NCBI GenBank assembly: GCA_021647445.1
Contig: JAKIUS010000072.1
Span: 1-7,368 of the forward strand
From: Geopsychrobacter sp.
GTDB taxonomy: Bacteria > Desulfobacterota > Desulfuromonadia > Desulfuromonadales > Geopsychrobacteraceae
Length of the DNA: 7,368 nucleotides
Reading direction: 5' to 3'
Part shown: piece after piece, positions 1 to 6,493 of the stretch
Numbering within the stretch: position 1 is the stretch's first letter
Layout of the letters: the number at the start of each line of letters is the position of its first letter
Translations under genes and position numbers: made by a program
Notes under the pieces: generated by a model
The model's input: the letters and a program-made list of their open reading frames with translations, nothing else
What the model was told of the DNA's origin: nothing
Database searches by the model: none

Positions 1-2061
1 CTGACTGGCATTGCACATAATTTTTGGCAGGCTATTATCATAATTGCGAATTATCTTTATCTGGCCAATATTATGATGTTTTTTTAAATCATAATCTTGG
101 TGTGCGTGATTAACTGCGCGATCGAGCAGATCCGAAATTTTCGAAATTGCTCGGACGGAATCATCCTGCTGCGTAAAGCTCAGCATGTTCTTGACGATCT
201 CTCCGGCGCGCTGCCCTGAATCAAGAATAGAGGTCAGCATTTTGGGGATCTGTCGTTCATTCAAATATCTGTTAATGGTTTCGAAATTTATGCCGATCTG
301 TTCTGCGCATCTTCTGTTTTTTGGTAATTCCGGTGAGATACGTTGGTAGATGACCTGTGCGCTCTGGATGATGCTGGCCAACGGATTATTGATTTCATGA
401 GCCATGCCTGCCGCTAATCCACCGACCGACATCATCTTTTCTGTCTGAACAATCAGTTCATCGAGGCGGTTGCGTTCAGTCACATCATCGATTCTGATCA
501 CTGCACCACCCTGCGGTATGCTGGCGATAGGGTAGATCATGACATCGACCGTTCTTACATGATTATGCGCAGACCATTGCAGGTGATGAATCTTGTCTGG
601 CGTCCCTTGTTGCAGGGTTTTCTCTATCTTTGATCGCAGTTGGTCGAGCCATGGAAGAACTTCGGCAAAGGGCCGGCCACTCACTTGGGCATAGTTTAAG
701 CCGCTGAGTTTTTCGGCTTCAAAATTCCACTGGTTGATAAGGCCCTCGTGGTCAACGCCGATCAGTAGTGATGGCATAGAATTTATCAGGTTGGCCAGAA
801 AACTTTGTAGGCCCTCGGCCTTCTGTTGGGCTAGGGTGCGTTCCGAAATTTCACGCTGGAGCAGTTTATTTGATTTTTCAAGTTCACTGGTTCGTTCTAT
901 GATCTTGACTTCAAGTGTTGCGTGTTCCTGCTGGAGGACAGCTTCAGCGTGTTGCCTGGCTTTTTCATGTTCTTCTAAGGCAGTTGCCATCTCTTCGAAG
1001 GTATGGACCAGGCGGTTTATCGGGTTGCCCTGATAACTCTTAAGTGGGACATTCGAAAGGTTTTCAGCGATCTTTGTGACTCGTTTACGGAGCGTAATCA
1101 AAGGGCGGAGCAGTAGGTGAACAACCCAGGCGCAGAGGGGGAGGAACCCCAACAGTAAGAGGAGACTCAAACGTAGACTCTCTTGTTGTTGCTGTTTAAA
1201 AACTTTCTCAGAGGGTCCAAGGTCGGTGCCGCTAATTAATACGAATCTGTGATTTCCAACCCGTACTTTCATGTAATGGAAGAGCGTCTGCTGTTCCTGA
1301 TAAATGATGCTTTGCATGGGGTCGCCACTCAAAATTGTCTTGACCCACTGCTTGTTTATCGGAAATGAATCAAGCGCGGCATCTCCAAGGGACTGGATGC
1401 CGTTGTTGTCAGCCAGGACCATCTTTAGTTGGTGCTCATGGGCTAATTTATTAAGAATCTGATTTAATTCGAGGGTAAGGACCAGCACTCCTGAGGTTTG
1501 GCCCTTGGCCAGAATAGGAACGGTCACTCTGAGTATCCAGCTATTTCCATCCAGAACGATATCGCTATAATCGAGTCCTTTTAAGCTGGCGGCGATATCT
1601 GGGTCATTGAGCGAAAGTAATGACTTGCGGCCATAATTGAAAACCTGATTTGCCTGTTGGTCGATAACGGTGATGGTAGGTAGTTCAAAGTCGTAATTGT
1701 TGCGGTTCAACTGTAGACGGAGGCGTTCGTCTGCTTCTGATTGTTTCTTATGCTGCAGAATGTTCAGGATCAACTGGCGGTTGTTGTAATCTCTGGCCAG
1801 AATGCGACCCTGGGTCAATAGGGCTTCGAGTTTGTTCTGAAGGTGGTTTTGGATAATGTCGCGATAATTGTGTGCTCGAACTTTTTCAAGTTCGAGAATA
1901 CTCTTCTTAAGACTGGTTCCTTGCGCCTTGTAGGTGATGAGACTGGTACCTAGAATCGCCAGTGTCACGATGAGGATGAAGGGCAGAACCAGTGAACCGA
2001 ATGGCCATCCCCTGAATGATGCGATCTTTTCATGGGTTGTTTTTTTGTTTTTCCAGCTCAT
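1..2061 (-). CDS. Membrane sensor histidine kinase (Cache-like sensor, HAMP, PAS, HisKA), 3'-truncated by window edge
   Basis: The frame is open for 687 codons and runs off the window, so the C-terminus is missing. Visible order: TM1 about 22-44; a periplasmic region about 45-295 with a double-Cache-like look; TM2 about 296-318; HAMP about 319-371; coiled coil about 372-415; PAS about 416-530; HisKA with the H-box MAHEINNP, putative phospho-acceptor His555. The reading frame stops at the window edge just where the N-box of the HATPase_c domain would be expected. The ATG at 2061 follows an AAGGGG Shine-Dalgarno (2071-2076, 9 nt spacer). An in-frame ATG at 2094 has no good ribosome site. The kinase should autophosphorylate in response to a periplasmic or membrane signal. 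With no receiver domain visible, its likely partner is the response regulator encoded 80 nt upstream on the same strand. Family assignment is firm. The ligand is unknown, and the Cache call rests on length and position. Confidence 0.93.
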   Translation of the reverse strand, partial: MSWKNKKTTHEKIASFRGWPFGSLVLPFILIVTLAILGTSLITYKAQGTSLKKSILELEKVRAHNYRDIIQNHLQNKLEALLTQGRILARDYNNRQLILNILQHKKQSEADERLRLQLNRNNYDFELPTITVIDQQANQVFNYGRKSLLSLNDPDIAASLKGLDYSDIVLDGNSWILRVTVPILAKGQTSGVLVLTLELNQILNKLAHEHQLKMVLADNNGIQSLGDAALDSFPINKQWVKTILSGDPMQSIIYQEQQTLFHYMKVRVGNHRFVLISGTDLGPSEKVFKQQQQESLRLSLLLLLGFLPLCAWVVHLLLRPLITLRKRVTKIAENLSNVPLKSYQGNPINRLVHTFEEMATALEEHEKARQHAEAVLQQEHATLEVKIIERTSELEKSNKLLQREISERTLAQQKAEGLQSFLANLINSMPSLLIGVDHEGLINQWNFEAEKLSGLNYAQVSGRPFAEVLPWLDQLRSKIEKTLQQGTPDKIHHLQWSAHNHVRTVDVMIYPIASIPQGGAVIRIDDVTERNRLDELIVQTEKMMSVGGLAAGMAHEINNPLASIIQSAQVIYQRISPELPKNRRCAEQIGINFETINRYLNERQIPKMLTSILDSGQRAGEIVKNMLSFTQQDDSVRAISKISDLLDRAVNHAHQDYDLKKHHNIGQIKIIRNYDNSLPKIMCNASQ

Positions 2062-2141
2062 ATATACCGTCCCCTTGAGGGTGAGGCTTTTCATTGTAGG
2101 GGCAAATGCCCTGTATCCAAAAAGTGAAAAGATAGAGAAGA

Positions 2142-4337
2142 CTAACCCGTTTCTAGTGGTAACTGCTGAGCGGATTGCAGCATTCTGGTGAATTCGGGTT
2201 CGGGGACAGGGCGACTGAAATAGTATCCCTGGTAGATAAGGCAGTCTCTTTGATTGAGAAAATCGAATTCAAAATCTGTTTCAACGCCTTCGGCAATGAC
2301 ATTTAGGTTGAGGTGATGCGCCATAACGATGATGGTTTCGACAATTGCCGCATCACTTTCATCTGTTTGAATGTCGCGTACGAAGGATTGGTCGATCTTG
2401 ATAATATCCAGCGGTAAGCGTTTCAGATAGGCGAGGGACGAATAACCGGTGCCGAAGTCATCGATCGATAATTCGATTCCCATACGTTTTAGCGCCTGCA
2501 TTTTTTCAATGGTATCGGCAATGTTGTCGATCACCATCCCTTCGGTCAGTTCCAGCCCGAGTTGCTGTGGATCGGCTTCGGTTTGGGCGATGACCTGATA
2601 AACTTGGTGGATAAAGCCGGGCTGTCGAAATTGACGTGGGCTGACGTTAACCGCCAGGTGTCCGATAGAAAGCCCCTTGTCTGTCCATGTTTTGATTTGT
2701 CGGCAGGACATTTCAAGAACCCAGAGACCGATAGGTAGAATCAATCCGGTCGCTTCGGCGACCGGTATAAACTCGGCGGGCGATATAAAACCCTTATCGG
2801 GATGATGCCAGCGCAACAGCGTTTCGGCCCCGACTATTTTTCCAGTCGGATCGACCTGCGGCTGGAAATAGAGTTCCATTTCGTTGCGTTCCAGAGCATA
2901 ACGCAGATCCTTTTCAATGTTCAGTCGTTGATCGGCCGCTGCCTGCATGCTCGGCAGGAAGAAACGGATCGCATCGCGACCGTCATCTTTGGCGCGATAC
3001 ATGGCCGTATCGGCGTGGCGCAAAATATCGTTGCCATTTTCATCGGGGTCATCATCGGATGGAAAGATGGCAACGCCGATACTGGGTGTGATGTGCAGAT
3101 CATGACCTAAAACTTTGTATGGTAACGACAGCTGTTTCTGTATCTGCTCCGCCTTGATCTGGGTCTGGGATGCTGCATTTGTCGGTTCTTCCCCCATGTC
3201 GGATAACAACATGATGAATTCATCGCCGCCGAGACGCGAAACGGTGTCCTCGAGTCGTAGGTCGTTGGTCAGGCGTCGTGCAACCTCTTCGAGGAGCGCA
3301 TCTCCTACATGATGGCCCAGCGAATCGTTGATATTCTTGAAGCGGTCGAGATCGAGAAACAGCATGGCACCATAGTGTTTATGGCGGCGTGCTCGGGCTA
3401 AATCACGTTCTAGGCGATCGATAAGCAGGCGTCGGTTGGGCAGGTCAGTCAGGGCATCGTAGTAAGCAAGTCGTTCAATGTGCGCTTCTGCAAGTTTTCG
3501 TTCGCTGATGTCGCGCAATGTTCCGCAGATGATCGCCGGACGATCATTTTGTGCTGGCAGGAGTCGTGCGTTGATCGAACAGGGAACAATTTTCCCGTTC
3601 TTATCGCGTAAATGAAGTTCATAATCGGAGGTGATGCCATGAATTTTAAGTTCTTCAATAAAATGTTCACGGTCATCACGGCGTGGATAAAATTCCCAAA
3701 CGCTGGCTCCAATTAACTCTTCACAGGTGTAATCGGAAATTTGGGTAATCGAGGGGCTGATCTCACGAATTTCACCATCCAGCAGAATTTCAAAGTAAAC
3801 ATCCTGCAGGTTTTCATAGATGGAGCGGTACCGTTCTTCGCTCAATTTGACCTGGTTATGGGTGTTTTTTAGATCGTCCATGGTCCGTTGAAGATCTTCA
3901 GTCCTGGCAATAACCTCCTCTTCAAGACGCACCTGATAGGCACGATTCTCCTTGATAAGGCGTGCCCTTTCAAGGGCTTGCTCTATGGCATGCTGCAGGG
4001 TTGAGAGATCCTGAATCGGTTTCAACAGGTAATTCCATGCACCACGTCTGACCGCTTCGATGGCATCACCGATAACGCCAGTGCCAGAAGCGACTATGAT
4101 TGGGGTGTCGGGGGAGGTTTCACGGATCTTGGAGAGAACTTCCAGACCATCTATTTCAGGCATGCGCAGATCACAGAGGACAAGATCTGGTTTTTCACTT
4201 TCAAACAGTTGTAGACCTTCGCGACCATTTTTGGCTTCAATGACTTCATAATCAAAGTCTTCGAGGAAGAGACGAAAACTGGAGCGGATATTCTCTTCGT
4301 CATCAATGGTTAAAATGCGGATTGGTCTGTCGTTCAT
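2142..4337 (-). CDS. Response regulator with PAS, GGDEF and EAL domains (cyclic di-GMP turnover)
   Basis: 731 aa from ATG. REC about 5-120 has the acidic pair Asp12/Asp13, phospho-acceptor Asp56 (LVLCDLRMP), Ser84 and Lys106 (LLKP). A helical linker follows, then PAS about 170-285. The GGDEF domain (about 290-455) has an intact GGDEF at 370-374 and the RxxD inhibitory site RLED at 361-364. The EAL domain (about 475-720) has the motif as ETL (505-507). Its metal and catalytic residues Glu505, Asn564, Glu596, Asp626, Asp627, Lys647, Glu683 and Gln703 are all present with the spacing of active family members such as RocR, and loop 6 (DDFGTGYSS) is intact. By sequence it can both make c-di-GMP from GTP and hydrolyse it to pGpG; phosphorylation at Asp56 and PAS sensing probably set the balance. 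It is cytoplasmic, with no TM segment. It lies upstream of the kinase gene and is probably co-transcribed with it. A TTG at 4340 is in frame, but the ribosome site favours the ATG. Confidence 0.96.
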   Translation of the reverse strand: MNDRPIRILTIDDEENIRSSFRLFLEDFDYEVIEAKNGREGLQLFESEKPDLVLCDLRMPEIDGLEVLSKIRETSPDTPIIVASGTGVIGDAIEAVRRGAWNYLLKPIQDLSTLQHAIEQALERARLIKENRAYQVRLEEEVIARTEDLQRTMDDLKNTHNQVKLSEERYRSIYENLQDVYFEILLDGEIREISPSITQISDYTCEELIGASVWEFYPRRDDREHFIEELKIHGITSDYELHLRDKNGKIVPCSINARLLPAQNDRPAIICGTLRDISERKLAEAHIERLAYYDALTDLPNRRLLIDRLERDLARARRHKHYGAMLFLDLDRFKNINDSLGHHVGDALLEEVARRLTNDLRLEDTVSRLGGDEFIMLLSDMGEEPTNAASQTQIKAEQIQKQLSLPYKVLGHDLHITPSIGVAIFPSDDDPDENGNDILRHADTAMYRAKDDGRDAIRFFLPSMQAAADQRLNIEKDLRYALERNEMELYFQPQVDPTGKIVGAETLLRWHHPDKGFISPAEFIPVAEATGLILPIGLWVLEMSCRQIKTWTDKGLSIGHLAVNVSPRQFRQPGFIHQVYQVIAQTEADPQQLGLELTEGMVIDNIADTIEKMQALKRMGIELSIDDFGTGYSSLAYLKRLPLDIIKIDQSFVRDIQTDESDAAIVETIIVMAHHLNLNVIAEGVETDFEFDFLNQRDCLIYQGYYFSRPVPEPEFTRMLQSAQQLPLETG

Positions 4338-4343
4338 CAAGGT

Positions 4344-4349
4344 TCCTTC
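4344..4349 (-). promoter_or_regulatory. Ribosome binding site of the REC-PAS-GGDEF-EAL gene
   Basis: On the minus strand this reads GAAGGA, 6 nt before the ATG at 4337 but only 3 nt before the in-frame TTG at 4340. The spacing decides for the ATG start. Confidence 0.7.
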
Positions 4350-4871
4350 AGCCGTAACATTTCCATGCCCGGCCCGAGTTATAAACCTGCCCCTTCTGTG
4401 AGGAGGGCCTTTAGGTGAAGCTTGGTGTGATCTGTTATCATGCGCACTTACAATATAACAATTTTGTGGGCTTAATGTTCCAGGCAGACTAACATTGAAT
4501 GGAGCTCACGAAGAGAGCTTAACATGTAATGCACATTCTTCTCCACAGGAGCCCGACAAAAAATGTGTTAAATGGAGTTGTTATCAGGATTTTTCCCGGA
4601 TGTTGAATAGCTAATATGCCTAAAGTGGTGGTGTTTGATGCTCACGCTTGATGCTCCAGAGCTTAAAATCAGATGGCCGGTACGGTCAACAATTGTGGGC
4701 ACCGCTATTTTGCGCGGCAAGGAGAGAGTCTGACTGTGTATCGAGATTCGGTTAAATATTCGACGGTTGGAGAGGTGCGTCCCGTTGTAACAATGTATGT
4801 ATTTAAGTTTTGAGAGAGTCGGACCGATGTTGACTAATGTCAGATTTAACGTTGGCCTTGAGAACCTATCC
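4350..4871. other. Intercistronic region without a convincing gene
   Basis: About 520 nt lie between the SH3 gene stop and the regulator gene's ribosome site, both genes being on the minus strand. The longest open frame here is the tail of a frame overlapping the SH3 gene (down to 4568). It has no own start or ribosome site and no recognisable domain. I see no clear intrinsic terminator, no strong sigma-70 or sigma-54 promoter, and no match to the c-di-GMP riboswitch core that I remember. Small elements present: TGTTATCA twice (4433-4440 and 4579-4586); arms TGTTAT/ATAACA at 4433-4438 and 4455-4460; AGCTC/GAGCT arms near 4502-4520; one CCGTAAC (4352-4358), matching the repeats of the divergent promoter region. 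The regulator's promoter should lie here, but I cannot place it. Confidence 0.5.
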
Positions 4872-5504
4872 CTACGTAAAGTTACGTTTTTTCTTACGTG
4901 AGATTTTACCAAGAATCCAGCCCAAAAAGAGTACCCCAGCCCCGGCAAAGAACCATTTGATAACGCCGGTGCGTAGATAAATGTTGTTCTCTTCCTTTAA
5001 TTGCTGCATCCGTCCGGTCAGGTCACTGTTTTCCTGCTGAAGGAGATCCCGTTCGCGACTGATCTGCAGTACGTCTGCAGAGGTTGTGCGCAGGGCTTGA
5101 TACTCTTGCTTGATCCTGGTCAATTCCTGTGTGGTTGAATTTAGATTTTGCGCTTTGTTTTTGGTTGTATTCAACTTTGCCGCAAGATCGGTGACCTCTT
5201 GTTGAAGTTGTACTTTTTCGACTTCGAGTTGTTGAATGCGTTGGAGTTTAGGGATCTCTTTGGTGACATATTGACTGCGAATATAGCCCTCAACCCCTTT
5301 TGAGGTGCGTATTTTGTGGAATCCTTTTACGCTCTCGAGAATTTCCAGCGGCGCTCCGGTTTGAACTGTGGCCAGAATTTTGGAGGTTTTCGCCGGCAGG
5401 GTACGAACCGTGACAATTAACGTATCTGAAACGTAGCGGATATCGGCAAGGGAAGATCCGGCGCAACAGATCATCAGCATTAGAGTGGTGATGAAAATTT
5501 TCAT
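4872..5504 (-). CDS. SH3b-domain, coiled-coil, membrane-anchored protein (YgiM / TIGR04211-like)
   Basis: 210 aa. Signal peptide about 1-20, probably cut after SSLA. An SH3b domain at about 21-85 begins DIRYVSD, the usual opening of this family. A Gln/Glu-rich coiled coil spans about 88-175, one TM helix about 181-200, and the basic cytoplasmic tail ends SRKKKRNFT. The order (exported SH3b, coiled coil, C-terminal TM, short basic tail) and the length match the SH3-and-anchor family that includes E. coli YgiM. The SH3b domain should face the periplasm, where such domains often bind peptidoglycan or peptides; the exact function is unknown. The ATG at 5504 has AAGGG 8 nt upstream. The gene has its own sigma-70-type promoter and points away from the Cache/chemoreceptor genes. 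A lipoprotein reading was considered, but the cysteines at 13-14 (MICC) do not make a lipobox. Confidence 0.88.
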   Translation of the reverse strand: MKIFITTLMLMICCAGSSLADIRYVSDTLIVTVRTLPAKTSKILATVQTGAPLEILESVKGFHKIRTSKGVEGYIRSQYVTKEIPKLQRIQQLEVEKVQLQQEVTDLAAKLNTTKNKAQNLNSTTQELTRIKQEYQALRTTSADVLQISRERDLLQQENSDLTGRMQQLKEENNIYLRTGVIKWFFAGAGVLFLGWILGKISRKKKRNFT

Positions 5505-5561
5505 TTGGGAAACCCTTTAGGTGATCGGGAGCATTTGGGTCAATGTCTGCAAACGCGACTG

Positions 5562-5591
5562 ATCATATAGGTTTTGCCTGTGCGATATCAA
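5562..5591 (-). promoter_or_regulatory. Sigma-70-type promoter for the SH3 gene
   Basis: Read on the minus strand: -35 TTGATA (5591-5586), 18 nt spacer, -10 TATGAT (5567-5562). Five of six bases match consensus in each box. Transcription would start near 5555, giving a leader of about 50 nt before the ATG at 5504. Confidence 0.6.
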
Positions 5592-5624
5592 GGATTTATC
5601 TCTTGACTGAGGGGGCGTTCATCA

Positions 5625-5709
5625 GGTTACGGCATGTTTTTTTGTTACGGATGAATAAATCATTGATAATATAGGCAGAATTAACAAATTCTCATCATTT
5701 GCCGTAACC
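5625..5709. repeat. 10-bp inverted repeat with GTTACGG repeats (putative regulator binding region)
   Basis: GGTTACGGCA (5625-5634) is perfectly inverted as TGCCGTAACC (5700-5709), with 65 nt between the arms. A further direct copy of GTTACGG lies at 5644-5650, 18 nt (start to start) after the one at 5626-5632. Three copies within 85 bp of non-coding DNA is more than expected for a 7-mer. The cluster sits between the two divergent promoters, which suggests transcription-factor sites. It could also be a long-range RNA stem, but no known riboswitch was recognised. Confidence 0.55.
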
Positions 5710-5717
5710 ATGGTTAC
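5704..5717. promoter_or_regulatory. Perfect 14-bp palindrome, putative operator or enhancer site
   Basis: GTAACCATGGTTAC is a perfect palindrome. Its left half is part of the right arm of the larger inverted repeat. It lies about 105-120 bp upstream of the start predicted from the sigma-54 promoter, a usual distance for an enhancer-binding protein site. The binding protein is unknown. Confidence 0.45.
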
Positions 5718-5796
5718 ACCCCTTTTGTCTCCTGTCGAAAGGTAGAAACTTTGAAAACCTTAACAATATAAACCTTTTAACCTTTTCCCCAGCGCA

Positions 5797-5812
5797 TGGC
5801 ATCGGCCTTGCT
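5797..5812 (+). promoter_or_regulatory. Sigma-54 (-24/-12) promoter for the Cache-protein/chemoreceptor operon
   Basis: TGGCATCGGCCTTGCT matches TGGCAC-N5-TTGCW with one mismatch. The invariant GG (5798-5799) and GC (5810-5811) are exactly 10 nt apart. Predicted start is near 5823, leaving a leader of about 65-70 nt before the Cache gene. Such a promoter needs RpoN and an activating enhancer-binding protein. Flagellar and chemotaxis genes of Geobacter-type bacteria often use this system. Confidence 0.65.
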
Positions 5813-5879
5813 CTTAAAAGAGGGCAGTTATGAACAACCTTATCTGTATATGGATACTTTAACCCCGTTTGAATTAACT

Positions 5880-5885
5880 GAGGAG
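5880..5885 (+). promoter_or_regulatory. Ribosome binding site of the Cache-protein gene
   Basis: GAGGAG stands 6 nt before the ATG at 5892 and 3 nt before the ATG at 5889. It supports the second ATG and rules out the far upstream in-frame ATG at 5796, which overlaps the sigma-54 promoter. Confidence 0.7.
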
Positions 5886-5891
5886 ACAATG

Positions 5892-6452
5892 ATGAAGAAG
5901 CTGATTTTGTTAGTCCTGGCCCTGATGAGTCTGTTGCTGTTGAGTTCTACTCTCTGGGCTGCCGCGCCCTCGGCGATTGATAAGGGGAGCATCGAACAGG
6001 CCCAAAAGACTGCGGCAACCAAACCGACGGTCGCGATGGTGATGGAGCGAGTCAACGCTGGAGTCGATTTGATCAACAAGGAGGGACGCGCAGCCTTCCC
6101 CAAGTTTAAAGGCATAGGGAGCGAATTTATCTATGCTGGAACCTATATCTGGATCCATTCCCCGACCACAGGCAAGATGTTGATGCACCCGATGAAGCCT
6201 GCCTTAGAAGGTAAAAATGTTAATCCTCTTCGCGATAGAGGCGGTAAATTACTCTTTATCGAGATGAATCGGGTTGCTACGGAAAATGGGAGTGGCTGGG
6301 TGGATTATCAGTGGCCAAAACCAGGTGAGAAGAAATCGAGCACCAAAGTCTCTTACGTTAAAATGGCTGAGCATAATGGTGAGAAATTCGTCGTCGGTTC
6401 CGGTGTTTATGATATCTCGCTGGACGATATCAGTAAGGCTCTCGGCAAATAA
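5892..6452 (+). CDS. Secreted single-Cache-domain protein
   Basis: 186 aa from the ATG at 5892; the ATG at 5889 would add one Met. A strong signal peptide covers about 1-25 (MKK, a Leu-rich core, then WAAAP). The mature protein is a soluble Cache domain of the sCache_2 type at about 45-180, with family-typical stretches: YIWIHSPTTGKMLMHP, LEGKNVNP, GWVDYQWPKPGEKK, KVSYVKM, VVGSGVYD. There is no TM helix after the signal peptide and no output domain, so it should be free in the periplasm. Cache domains usually bind small ligands such as carboxylates or amino acids for chemoreceptors and kinases. The gene sits 41 nt before a chemoreceptor gene and behind a sigma-54 promoter, so a role as ligand-binding partner of that receptor is plausible, by inference only. 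A longer reading from 5796 would put the signal peptide inside the protein and is unlikely. Confidence 0.92.
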   Translation: MKKLILLVLALMSLLLLSSTLWAAAPSAIDKGSIEQAQKTAATKPTVAMVMERVNAGVDLINKEGRAAFPKFKGIGSEFIYAGTYIWIHSPTTGKMLMHPMKPALEGKNVNPLRDRGGKLLFIEMNRVATENGSGWVDYQWPKPGEKKSSTKVSYVKMAEHNGEKFVVGSGVYDISLDDISKALGK

Positions 6453-6493
6453 GTTTTTTGCGGTAGGGGGCTAGTCTCTTTGAGGAGTATCTG

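Noticed and set aside
2100..2111. GGGC-N4-GCCC stem between the regulator and kinase genes as a terminator
   Set aside because: It has only four base pairs and no U-run on the minus strand, so it is unlikely to separate the two genes.
2802..3312. Plus-strand open frames inside the GGDEF-EAL gene
   Set aside because: They are antisense shadows of a clearly conserved coding sequence.
4610..4732. Tiny plus-strand frames (one beginning MPKVVVFDAHA, another MLTLDAPEL)
   Set aside because: They are only 11 and about 31 codons long, have no ribosome site, and show no family resemblance that I can support.
4722..4824. GAGAGAGTC-N-GAC repeated at 4722 and 4812
   Set aside because: There are two short copies with one difference and no symmetry or relation to a promoter, so they are probably chance.
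4874..4900. ACGTAA/TTACGT palindrome at the end of the SH3 gene as a terminator
   Set aside because: The stem is AT-rich and short with almost no loop, and it lies over the coding end and stop. No U-run follows it on the coding strand.
4568..4948. Minus-strand open frame of 126 codons in the gap region
   Set aside because: Its first part overlaps the SH3 gene in another frame. The rest has no own start or ribosome site and no recognisable domain.
5695..5889. Minus-strand open frame of 64 codons in the divergent promoter region
   Set aside because: It overlaps the sigma-54 promoter and the repeat cluster, has no good ribosome site, and has protein-unlike composition.
5796..5891. Upstream ATG extending the Cache protein by 32 residues
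   Set aside because: It lies within the sigma-54 promoter and upstream of the predicted transcription start. It would bury the signal peptide, and the ribosome site is at 5880-5885.
5505..5891. Cyclic di-GMP (GEMM) riboswitch in the divergent intergenic region
   Set aside because: Given the neighbouring c-di-GMP genes I looked for the conserved core on both strands and found no match. The 10-bp inverted arms alone do not support it.
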